Positions 21,271 through 31,011 of a stretch of DNA of 64,000 nt are shown piece after piece (positions within the stretch are counted from its first letter, which is position 1; each line of letters starts with the position of its first letter). A model generated the notes under the pieces. The model ran no database searches. It was given only the letters and a program-made list of their open reading frames with translations, and was not told the DNA's origin. The position numbers and the translations under genes were made by a program. The stretch is taken from contig NC_084804.1 of NCBI RefSeq assembly GCF_963583255.1, forward strand, positions 21,334,061-21,398,060. Reading direction: 5' to 3'. The stretch is from Pyrus communis. Taxonomy: Eukaryota; Streptophyta; Magnoliopsida; Rosales; Rosaceae.

Positions 21271-22375
21271 TCGGTTCCTACGCTTGGCCTCCTGCTTACT
21301 TCTATTGTACTATTTCCCATCATCCTTTTTTTGAGCCACTGTCGACTCGTTTCGAGGTTGCTCAAGTCCCTTGTTTGCTTACCGAGCCTCGTCCCAAAGT
21401 GTATATTTCTCTGCTAGAGGTTAGTCTTCTTTCATGGTCAATTCTCCAAACAATGGGTGGTTTGCTATGAGTCATTTTTGGAAGGCTGCGCTTGCTATTG
21501 AGTGGTCGCATTTGACTGGATCGTGGTAGTAAGGTGTGAAACCAATCTTACGCCTCGCTTTGTAAAGTAGTGGCAAATATCTTATACATAAGGGCATCGT
21601 TGTTCCGATAAAGGACCATCGTGCTTCGGTAGTGCTTCAAGTGCCTCACCATATCTTAATCTCCTTTGAAAAATATGAAATGTGGCATGCTAAGCTTGCA
21701 TGAAGGCTTTGCCTGCTTAATCCCATTCGTGAAGGATGGTCTGCTCATGTTGGTTATGTTCCGTCGTAATGCTTCATCGGTGACTTCATTGCGTTGGAAA
21801 TTGCATAATCGTTTCTTTAAGAGCCTCTCTACCTCTTCCTGAATCTGCCTTTGTTAGGGTAGCGGAGCTCTCGGCGCTCCTGTTCTTGACTTGCTAGTCT
21901 AGGCTGTTCTTTTACATGCTCTGCTCGTCTATGCCACGACAGCGGTGTATGTGGTCCGTTCCTAGGCGAGGGTTTTCTTCGCAAGCTGCCGGTTAAACTT
22001 GAGCCTGATTGAGTGACTGTTTCTCTCCGTCTATCGTGCTGCCTACCCTGATGTGATGTGGGTGATGCTCATTGCGGGCTTAGTCGTGAATGAATGCTTT
22101 GCCTAGAAGGCTGCTCTTGTTGATTATCGAATTATGGCGTCTACCGTGAGTGTATGCTTGTCCGTGGGTGTAGTCGAGAATGCATGTTCTGCCGCGCGCT
22201 AAGACGGGAGTATACGCTATCTTGGGGACCCAATCGGGAGTGTACACTGCACAAACACTCAAGTCGTGACTGGTCGAGTGGCTGCTTGCCAGGATGCTGC
22301 CAGAGAGCTTCCTCGTCTGCCCTTGTCCTACTTCGGGACACCTTGTCTGAGGCACGTTGGATGTCTGTACGTTGC
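21271..22375 (-). pseudogene. Gag of inner Tat element, middle segment
   Basis: Between the two solo LTRs. It encodes the capsid part (remains of the HYRST and DALMYK type helices near 21560-21680) and, nearer the N-terminus, a run of 10-residue repeats (22146-22265). Many stops. Joining it across the GTTGC and ATAGG duplications restores the order seen in the outer element. Confidence 0.6.
22146..22265 (-). repeat. 30-bp tandem repeats in gag (inner), 10-residue units
   Basis: Four exact-length 30-bp units: 22146-22175, 22176-22205, 22206-22235 and 22236-22265. On the minus strand they encode degenerate units such as VHSRLGPQDS, VYSRLSARQN and MHSRLHPRTS. The outer gag has the same array at 25906-26025. 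Confidence 0.8.
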
Positions 22376-24108
22376 TGATAGGTGCATATTTATGCGACTT
22401 TGTTAGCCTATTTCTTTGCATTTACTTAGTCAGTTTATATTTATTAGAGTGTTTTAAGCTATTTTCATGTGTTTGTAGGTCCAAATGGCAAAAGTGGCAA
22501 GAAAAGGCAATTTGGAGCATTTTAGAGCGGTTTTGGGCTTGGAATGGATAGCACTTGCATGGAGTGAGGTGGATGGACGTTTTTGAAGATCAAAAGTGGC
22601 TAGGAATATGCTAAAGAGTTGAAGAAATTGATTCAAGACATAGAAGATAAGGAATCAGCTAAAGAGAATGAACATTATCTAAAACCTTATCAAGTCTTGT
22701 TTTATCTCAACCTTATCCAATCTTATCTTATCTAACATTATCCAAACTAATTTGATCATATCCTAATCCTATCCTACCATATTTCCAGCTGCATAGGGGA
22801 ATTATTTTCACATTAGAACACCTAATATCAAAATTCTAGAAGCCTAAAAAGGTGCCGCACCACCCTTTCCTTATTCTCCCTGGTTTCTGCCATGTAATTA
22901 GCCTTTTCCTTGTGGGATTGGAGTGTGTAATCCTTCTCCAACACAACCTTTCCATGCCCCCTAGCTTTATAAATACCCACATATGCCACATAATTGAGGG
23001 AAGAGCCATAAAAAGCCTGAAATCAGAAAAACACACTTTGTGCCGCAACTTTGTAAGGAAGAAAAGCTTGGAGCCATGCCTGCCATTCAAGACCTTTGGA
23101 TTGCTGGAGTGTTTTTAGGTGTATTCTATCCTTAGTTTTAGTTCATTGTTTATTTTAATTTGGTTTTCAATTATGATGGACATGTGGAACTAATTTTGTT
23201 TTAGTTAGAGGTGAATTCAAAGCCATGAACATATATGTGATATGAATTGATTACATCCAGTTATTGTTTCATAAATCGTGAATGCAATTTACTTATTTGT
23301 TTGATTGATAACTTATTCTTGTATGTTGATTAAGGAGGCCTACTTAGTTTGCATGCATGAATTTGATGCTAAAATATAAGGGAATTTCACCTAATAGTTA
23401 TGAACTTATATTTATAAGTAGTGGAAGTTGCTAGCCACGGTCGCATTAAGTAAATTCCTGGTAGAAGTATCATGCAGTTCATAGTTACGAATGCCATGTC
23501 AATGCTTATGATTTTCATAGAACTTAATGATCTTTAATATGTATCTCTATCATGCAGTTCATATAGGGAACTTGATGAAAATAATTTGATTATGTCCCTG
23601 AGTCCAATTTAATGAATTTAGGAAAATCTGATGGTTAATTTGTGCAGTTCACGATTAACTTGGGGCATTGTCATTCATGGTTTATAGGAATAATAACTGG
23701 AAATCGATTTGTGTTGCATATGTGTCATGTGTGGAGAATGACCCTCTAGCTAGCCTTTCACCCCTTAAGTCACCTTAATTTCGTGCAACCTTTAGTTAGT
23801 TTTGCAACTTATTAGTTTTAAGTCAATTTTCATCCAAACAAACCTGCCTTTCATGTTTTGAGTTAATTTTGTTAGATTTTCGTCCAAATCACCCCTTAGT
23901 GCTTGTTTTGAGTTGTTTGAGTCAGTTTAGTTTGTTTTGAGTCAGTTTAGCTTAGTTTTATGTTATTTGAGTCTAGTTTTCAGTTTTTGAGTCAAGTTAG
24001 TGTAAATTAGCATCCATCCTAATCCCCGGCCTAGAATGATCCCTATTTTCATATATTACAACTATAAAAAAGAGGGTTTAAGTTTGTGTGCTATTTTATA
24101 TCACATTA
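22376..24108 (+). mobile_element. Solo LTR (Athila-type), 1733 bp
   Basis: Flanked by GTTGC at 22371-22375 and 24109-24113. It starts TGATAGGTGCATATTTATGCGAC and ends TATATCACATTA, where related copies end CATCA. A TATA box sits in GCTTTATAAATACCC near 22968. The segment near 24015-24060 (AATCCCCGGCCTAGAATGATCCC) is the conserved U5 end of all Athila-type LTRs here. It interrupts the gag of the inner Tat element. Confidence 0.92.
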
Positions 24109-24620
24109 GTTGCAAGAGCTGTTTCACCAAGGTCGTCTGTTGTGCAAAGGCGTTCGTCAACTCTATAACTTGTTGAGACAAGTGTTGTTCGCCATTTGGA
24201 TTGGAAGAGCTTGGAAAGAATGGGTCTCCTTGAGCAGTGGAAGTGTGGTAAACTCCAGGCGAGAGATTTGAGTTGGGAAATGTCAAATTTGTGGAGAAAT
24301 GTAGTGAAAATGCCCTCGGTCAATCGTCGGCCCAGAAATTTGAAGCCGTGACGGTTGAACTAATCTTGGACTGATTTGGCCACGGGAGTGAGTTGCTCGG
24401 CATGTGGCTCACGTGGGTGTGAGGCTAGGGCTCGGCTTGGCAATGCGTTGGGCTTGGGCAGCTCGGCTAGGGCTTGGTCCCTTGAAGGTTGAAATGGCAC
24501 GGCTTGGGCCGTGGCCTTGGCGCCATGGGTTTTGCCGAGGGTGGCCACTGTGGATAATCACGGTCCTAATCCTTGAACATTAGAATTTCCGTTCGTCGAG
24601 GTTTCCGAATCTCTTGCCAT
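24109..24620 (-). pseudogene. Gag N-terminus of inner Tat element
   Basis: Start codon at 24620 (MARDSETSTNG), about 135 bp downstream of the primer site. The N-terminal region is rich in Ala, Pro, Gln and His (TVATLGKTHGAKATAQAVPF) and carries stops, for example near 24360. The outer gag begins MAENLETTTN at the same distance from its LTR, which supports this start. Confidence 0.6.
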
Positions 24621-24756
24621 TGTACTTTTCTTTTATGTTTTATAGAACAATTTTTAAAAATAAAAAATTTCAAGAATAAGAATGTAGGAAAAATCTACAA
24701 ATGAACAAGAAAACGAAAAACCTTGGATGCGAGAGTCTTCTACGAGTGTGACTCAA

Positions 24757-24775
24757 CTCTCAATGAAAGCACCAA
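24757..24775 (-). promoter_or_regulatory. Primer binding site of inner Tat element
   Basis: Minus strand TTGGTGCTTTCATTGAGAG, starting two bases after the 5' LTR. This is a usual primer-site context for Tat-type gypsy elements. In the outer element the same place (26761-26779) is degenerate, with a run of A replacing GCTTTC-type bases. Confidence 0.7.
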
Positions 24776-24777
24776 TT

Positions 24778-25370
24778 TGTGGATGCAAATTTTCGCCTTC
24801 TTCTTCTTGGACAAAATTGCACCTACAAAACGATTAACACTTTTGATCAAGGCCAAGAGCCTCACGCGCCCACGATGAATGGGGGGGCTTTTGGCCAAAG
24901 AACCTCCAATGCCAAAGTTAGAATTCGAGGGAAAAGTGTTTAGAAAATTTGGAGAATTTTTCCAGAGTGTAGAACTTAGGTTTTTGGAGAAAATGAGGTG
25001 GTATTTATAAGAGTATGGCCGGCCCCTTTAGGAAAGATAGGAACCGGCCACTTTAGTGGTTTTTTTTTTTGTGTAATTCACAATTAATTAGCTACTTAAT
25101 AAATTAATTGAGTAATAAATCAATCATTTAGCCACTTAATATAATTTGAAAGAAATAATTTGGGAGTTACCTTGTGGGGAAGATTTGATGAGATGGACGA
25201 AATAGGTTTTGAATAATTACCTATTTTGACCACTTTTGACCTTAATTGAGGGATGATTGTCTGCTACATGCATGTAGAAATCCCGGTGTGCCTTAAGGGT
25301 AACCTTGTCACTTTTGCCCAAAAATCCACATGTCGCTTCCATATTTTCCTTGATTATTTTTGGCTCCACA
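24778..25370 (-). repeat. 5' LTR of inner Tat element
   Basis: 593 bp, TGTGGATGC...GGCTCCACA on the plus strand, followed by GTAGT (25371-25375). It is close to 10409-11018. A likely minus-strand TATA is TTATAAATACCACC near 25000. Confidence 0.9.
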
Positions 25371-25375
25371 GTAGT

Positions 25376-26693
25376 GGCAAATTTCTTGCACATTAAGGCA
25401 TCGTTGACCCTGTAGAGGATCATCGCGCTGCTATAGTGCTTCAAGTGCCTTTCTAGGTCTCTATCTCCCTTGAATAGGGTGAAATGTAACGTATTGAACT
25501 TACACAAAGGCTTTGTCTGCTTGAACTCGTTTGTGAAAGGTGATCTGCCAATGTGAGCCACGTCCCTGCGAAGGGGTTTGTCTGTGGTCTCGATGCCCTA
25601 GAATTTGCATAATCGTTTAGTCAAGAGTCTTTTTACTTCTTCTTGAGTTTGCCTTTGTTAGGGCAGCAGGGCTTTCGACTGCCCTGATCATGAACTGCCG
25701 GTCTCAGCTGCTCTTTCCTATGCTCGGCTCGTGTATAACGCGGCTGCTGTGCATATAGTACGTTCCTGGCAGGCGAGTGAATTACTCGTAGGCTGCAATT
25801 CAACTTGAGCCAGATTATGCGACTGCTTCTACTAGTCCGCCATGCTGCCAGCTCCGACTTGAGGTGAAGGTTGTCTATGTGGATTATCGGAGTGTGGCCC
25901 CAACCATAAATGTATATTCATCCGAGGGTCTATTCGAGAGTGCACACTCTTTCGCGCGCTAAGACAAGAGTCTACACTATCTCGGGGGCCCATGCAGAAG
26001 TTTATACTATTAGAATGCTTGGTTCGTGGCTGGTCGAGGGGTTGTTTGCTGGGACGTTGTTAGATAGAAATGTAATTGCTTGCCTTTGTCTTACTTCTAA
26101 ACACCTCGTCCAAGGCACGCTACATCTCGGTGCTCTGCAAGAGTTGACTTACCAAGGTAATCTACTGTGCAAGGGCGTTTGCCAGTTTGGTGACTTATCG
26201 GGATAGGTGTTGTTCACCATTTGGAGTGGAAGAGTTGGGACGGTAGACGTCTGCTTGAGTTTTGGAAGTGTAATGGACTCCGGGTACAAAGCTTGAGCCA
26301 GGATGGGTTAGATCTGCGATAACGTGGGGTGAAAATACCCTTGGTTTAGCCGTCGACCATGGGATCTGGATCTAGGTTAGTTGAACTGGTATGGGACCAT
26401 GTTAGACCGTTTAGAGAGCTGTGGGAGTAGGTCGGGCGCACGGGTACTGGGCTGGCTCGATTAGCATGGTTTGGAAGACTGCCGTTAAGGGTGAAGGTTA
26501 CCCTGTGGGCCACTACAGCGACGGCAACCGCTGCTGGCATGGCCACGGTGCCTTGTGGTGGAAAAGGTGCAGTCCTTGCCACGGTAAGCCTCAAAGAGCG
26601 ACGTTGTGGAGCCACGTAGCAATCTCCATCGATTGGTCCATGTCCTTCAACGTAGGAGGTCCTATTGGTTGTGGTTTCTAAATTTTCTGCCAT
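25376..26693 (-). pseudogene. Gag N-terminal and capsid part of outer Tat element
   Basis: Starts at 26693 (MAENLETTTNRTSY). An Ala/Pro-rich stretch follows (26346-26690), then the 10-residue repeats (25906-26025) and the capsid block LERHLKHYSSAMILYRVNDALMCKKFATT (about 25378-25470, read in pieces), typical of plant gypsy gag. The frame ends where the inner element inserted. Confidence 0.65.
25906..26025 (-). repeat. 30-bp tandem repeats in gag (outer)
   Basis: Units 25906-25935, 25936-25965, 25966-25995 and 25996-26025, each with a GAGTGTACACT-like start. Equivalent to 22146-22265. The array predates the split of the two elements. Confidence 0.75.
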
Positions 26694-26781
26694 TGTAGTC
26701 GTGGATCTACGAATGAAGGAAGTTGAAAGCAAGAGTCTTCTTTGGGTCTTTAGATCAAAGCTCTCGATAAAAAAACCAATT

Positions 26782-27413
26782 TGTGGATGCAAATTTCCGC
26801 CTTTCCTTCATTGACAAATTTGCACCTGTAAAATAATAACACCTAAGATTAAGGCCAAAAGCCTCACGCGCCCACGATGAATGAGTGATGAATGAGTGAG
26901 GGGGGCTTTGGCCAAAGAATCTCCGATGCCAAAGTTAGAATTCTGTAAAGAATATGTTTGAGGGAAGCAAAAGCCTCTCCGAATTTTGGAGTTAAATTGA
27001 GTATTTATAGGAGAAAGGGAGGAGATGGGCCTGCCTTTTAGGGTTTGGAGGTGGCCGGCCCTAGGGTGGAATTTGGGTGACAATATTCTAAGATATATGT
27101 GTAAACAAATATCTTAGAATAATTAGGTAAGTATCTTAAATAAATGGGATTAGAATAACTTACTTGAAAAAAGGTCTTCTCTGATTAGGAATGTATTTAT
27201 GATAAGAATAATGGATTATTCTATCATAAATACCTTTGACTTTTCCTATGGGCAAGGGAGCCTTGAGTAGTCGTTGATCTCTGTCTACTCGACCTCAGCT
27301 GTGCGTGGTGAATGAGGCTGCTCCCTGCTCATTTAATAGGAGTAGTCTTGTCTTTCTTGAAAAATAATCCACGTGTCAGCTCTATGATTTTTGGGATTAT
27401 TTTTGGCTCCACA
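26782..27413 (-). repeat. 5' LTR of outer Tat element
   Basis: 632 bp, TGTGGATGC...GGCTCCACA on the plus strand. Partner of 915-1549. CAC-rich intergenic sequence starts immediately beyond it, matching the tract before 915. Confidence 0.85.
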
Positions 27414-28234
27414 ATAATGACAATCACCTTCCACCACCCCATTCTCCACTGCCATTACCCTTATTATGGACACCACCATTGACAAAAAGAAAAAAATTGA
27501 AGAAATTTTTCCTTCTTTTTCACCTAAAGAAAACTTGGTTCATTGCATTAGGGCCTGAGAAAATGACTAACTTAGGGCTTGTTTGGTACCTTATTTTAGT
27601 ACAAATTTTTACAGTCAAAAACACTTTTTGAGTTTTAGGTCTTAAATTCTTGTTTGGTATGACTATTTTAAAAGACTGAATTCAAAACCAATTTAAAAAC
27701 ATAGGCTATTTCTTAAAAACAATAAAAGTAAGTTTCTAAAGCATCTCCAAAAAAAAAAAGGACAAAAGTCCCGAATAGAAATTCAATGGTAAAAAAAAAA
27801 GCAACAAATTTTTTTAAACTGATGCTTCATTTCTGATGTGGAATAGTCTAGGCTAGTGCTGCCTAACTTGACATTGCTTTCAAATTGAGCTTTTGAGGTT
27901 TTTAATAGATGGGCTCATGAAATATTAAACTTTGTGCTAACTGTAACGATACGAGTGACTATCAGTATTTCTACTTATTAGTTCAATAAATATACCTTAA
28001 ACGTAGATGAAAATTAATTTTGTATTTAACATATCATTTGAAACAAAAGATTATACAAAACGTCAATTTTCCACATAAACAATCAAATTTAATTTTTATG
28101 TTTAAAATTTGACATCTCTTTTAGATATGCTCTTAGAGTTTTTTTTCGTATCTCTTTCTCCACACCGCCTTTTTCTGCTATCTCATCACCCTACTCTTTT
28201 TTCTCTCTCCTTGCCTCATCGCCCTCTCTATCTC
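27414..28234. other. Intergenic remainder, CT-rich at the right end
   Basis: Continues the locus interrupted at 914: a CAC-rich stretch, then A/T-rich DNA and a CT-rich tract (28138-28234) directly before the Athila LTR. GGGCTTGTTTGGTA at about 27566 is a sequence often seen at ends of small plant transposons. No gene seen. Confidence 0.5.
27738..28137. mobile_element. Possible MITE
   Basis: The left end reads CTAAAGCATCTCCAAAA and the other strand of the right end reads CTAAGAGCATATCTAAAAG, an imperfect inverted repeat of the common plant GAGCATCTCCAA type. About 400 bp, AT-rich, non-coding. A target duplication is not clear, so the class is open. Confidence 0.4.
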
Positions 28235-30074
28235 TGATAAGAGTATATTTATGCAACTTTGTTAGCTTATTTCCTTGCATTTAGTTAGTTAGTTTCTATT
28301 TATTATAGTGATTTAAGCTATTTTCGTGTGTTTGTAGGTTCAATTGGCTAAAGTGGCAAGAAAAGGCAATTTGGAGCATTTTAGAGCAGTTTTGGGCTTG
28401 GAATGGATAGTACATGCATGGAGCAAGGTGGATGGACGAATTTGAAATTCAAGAAGGGCTAAGAATATGCTAATGAGATGGAAGAATTAATTCAAGACAA
28501 GGAAGATTTGGAGTTCAACAAAGAAAGAAAGACACTTGAGCCAAACTACCTTATTTTGTCTTGGTTAATCCTAATCCTTCACTACCTAAGTTCCAGCTGT
28601 TAGGGGGGTCCCTAATTAATTTAGGACACCAAAATAAATGATTCTAGAAGGCCTAATCCCATTCCTAAAGGGAGCCGCACCTTTCCTTCTAGAAGCCCTT
28701 TCCCTTGCCGCAAATCCCTTTCCCTTTCCCTCTAGGATCCTGCCGCATCCTATTTCCCTTTTCCCCCTTGGATTCTGATTTTAATTAGCCTTTTTCCTTG
28801 TGGATTTGGATTGCAAATCCTTCTTCAAAATTAATTAGGGTTTCTTCCTTTAAATAAATATAGTCTGCCACACCACAAAAAAATACCATTCATCCATCCT
28901 TCAACACAATTCAAAACACTCATCCATCTCTGACCATAACCCAATTTCATACACAAACACCTTTGTGCCGCAACCTTGCAAGGAGAAAAGGAGAGGAAAC
29001 CCTTGGAGTCGTGCCTGCCATTCAAAGTTTGGATTGTTGGAACGTTCTTAGGTGTATTCTATCTTTTGTTTTCAATGTTTAAATTCAATTGTACTTGTTT
29101 AATTGCAAGCATGAGGAGCTAAACTCGTTTTGGCTAAAGGAGAATTCAAAGCCATGAACATATATGTGATATGAATTGATTTCATCCAATTATTGTTTCG
29201 TAAAACATGAATGTGATTTGCTTAACTGCTTGATTGATAACTTATTCTTGTATGTTGATTAAGGATGTATACTTAGTTTGCATGCAGGAATTTGATGCTA
29301 AAATATAAGGGATTTTCACCTAATCGTTATAAACTTATATTTGCAAGTAGTGGAGATCGCTAGTCAAGTTTGTGTTAAGTAAATTCCTGACAAGAGTATC
29401 ATGCTTTTCATAGTTACGAATGTCATGTCAATGCTTATGATTTCCATAGAACTTAATGGTCTTTGATATGTATCTCTATCATGTTGTTTATATAGGGAAC
29501 TTGATAAGAATAATTTAATTGCGTCGCTGAGTCCAATTCAATGAAATTAGGGAAATCTGATGGTTAATTTGTGTAGCTCACGATTAACTTGGGACATTGT
29601 CATTCATGGTTTATTGGAATAATAATTGGAAATCGATTTGTATGCATATGTGTCATGTGTGGAGAAGAACCCTTTAGCTAGCCTAACACCCATCAATTCA
29701 CCCAAATTCGTATCAATTTACTTTGCTTTCTGCAATTTGTTTGTTTGAGTTTTAAATTCGTCAAAACCAATTCCCCTCTTTATATTTCGTATTTACTTAA
29801 TTAGAACCTATTTAGATTTGTTTCTTTTAGTGTTTTGAGTCAAAGTCAAGTTAAAATTCGTCCAAAATCACTCTTAGTTTCTGTTTTGAGTCAATTTGCT
29901 TGTTTTGTACTGTTTTGAGTCATTCTAGTTTGTTTTGAGTCTAGTTTAGTGTTTTAGAGTTTAAACAGGGAGATTAGCATCCCTTCTAATCCCCGGCCTA
30001 TAACGATCCCTACTTATTCATACTACAACTACATAAAAAGGGTTTAAGTTTGTGTGCTATTTTATATCACATCA
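28235..30074 (+). repeat. 5' LTR of first Athila element
   Basis: 1840 bp, TGATAAGAGTATATTT...CACATCA. It shares its first 800 bp with 39143-39947. The TATA-like stretch TTAAATAAATATAG at about 28850 sits in the place of the TATA boxes of related LTRs. The U5 end carries AATCCCCGGCCTATAACGATCCC. Confidence 0.9.
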
Positions 30075-30080
30075 AATTTT

Positions 30081-30098
30081 TGGCGTCATTGCCAAGGA
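30081..30098 (+). promoter_or_regulatory. Primer binding site, tRNA-Asp type (degenerate)
   Basis: TGGCGTCATTGCCAAGGA six bases after the LTR. The intact form in related elements, TGGCGCCGTTGCCGGGGA, is complementary to the 3' end of plant tRNA-Asp, usual for Athila. Three bases differ. Confidence 0.75.
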
Positions 30099-30197
30099 TT
30101 AGCAATTTTGCTAATCCCCTTTGTTTCTGTTTGTATCTCTTAGTTTTAGTTTCTAATTTTTGTTTTGTTTTGTTTTGTTGATTTTAGGTACTAGTTT

Positions 30198-31011
30198 ATG
30201 ACTCGAAGTTCTCAACCTGTTCGTGCACATATCTTGGAGTTTGACGACGATTTTGAGCAAACTTTGAGAAGAAAGAGGAAGGAGCCAAAACCTAATCCAC
30301 CCAGTTCTAGCTCTGAATCTAAGTTTGACAAAGAAGAAGAGGAAGAGGAAGAACAACTTATGGCTGCGGATAATCGAACAATCAAGGAACTTTCAGCATC
30401 GGGATTAGACAATGCCGTACCCCTATGCATTCAATATCCTAGGGCAACTCAAGACAAGACCGATGAGTTCGAATTGAAGTCTAGCTTGCTGCATCATATT
30501 CCCAAATACCATGGGTTGTCCATGGAAGATCCAGACAAGCACTTGAAGGAATTCGAAGTGGTATGTTCAAGCATGACCCCAATCAACGTGGATGGCAACA
30601 TTTTGAAGATGAAAGCTTTTCCATTCTCTCTTTTGGAAAAAGCTAAGGATTGGTTATATAAATTGGCACTTGGAACCGTCACCTCTTGGGAAAGCATGAA
30701 AAGAGCATTCTTAGAGAAAATTTTCCCAACTTCAAGAGTCATTCTTTTGAGGAAGAAGATTAGTGGAATTCAACAAAACCAAGGAGAATCATTTCCAACC
30801 TATTATGAGTGTTTCAAGACTCTAGTTGCATCATGCCCTTAACATCAAATGAAGGAAGAGCTTCTAATTCAATATTTCTACGAAAGACTTCTTCCAATTG
30901 AGAGATAAATGCTAGATGCTTCGACAGGAGGTGCTTTGGTTGACAAAACACCAATTGATGCCAAGACCTTAATTGCTAATCGAACCTTGAATACACAACA
31001 ATACGAGAGAG
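30198..31011 (+). pseudogene. Athila gag, first segment
   Basis: Starts MTRSSQPVRAHILEFDDDF, followed by an acidic patch and the capsid region (KYHGLSMEDPDKHLKEFE; SWESMKRAFLEKIFP; GESFPTYYECFK). The frame is open to a TAA at 30841, where the sister element at 46473 reads CAA in ASCPQHQM. It continues until the solo LTR insertion at 31012. Gag forms the particle that packages the RNA. Confidence 0.8.

Larger units (their letters stand above)
10409..25370 (-). mobile_element. Inner Tat-like Ty3/gypsy retrotransposon with antisense gene
   Basis: Bounded by LTRs 24778-25370 (5') and 10409-11018 (3'), with the 5-bp duplication GTAGT at 10404-10408 and 25371-25375. Minus-strand order: primer site, gag, protease, RT, RNase H, second RNase H, integrase. 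A plus-strand antisense gene (11716-13668) lies before the 3' LTR. Two solo LTRs interrupt gag (19103-21265 and 22376-24108). Without those insertions the element would be about 11.1 kb. All domains are present but carry stops, and the RT catalytic box is changed. It inserted into the gag of an older relative. Confidence 0.92.
915..27413 (-). mobile_element. Outer Tat-like Ty3/gypsy retrotransposon, interrupted and defective
   Basis: On the minus strand the order is 5' LTR (26782-27413), degenerate primer site, gag (26693 down to 25376, resuming at 10403), protease (9302-9892), RNase H domains (8190-8880), integrase (about 7085-8150), an antisense gene (2333-5561), a purine-rich stretch and 3' LTR (915-1549). 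The inner element (10409-25370) splits gag with a GTAGT duplication. The reverse transcriptase domain is missing, so the copy cannot move alone. Five-base flanks are ATCAC on the left and ATAAT on the right, so a target duplication is not clearly preserved; the CAC-rich sequence on both sides supports the ends. Lineage is inferred from the second RNase H and the antisense gene, both known Tat features. Confidence 0.85.

Noticed and set aside
22146..22265. Regular 30-bp repeats as a CRISPR array
   Set aside because: There are no spacers; the units are contiguous, degenerate and in frame within a retrotransposon gag gene of a plant.
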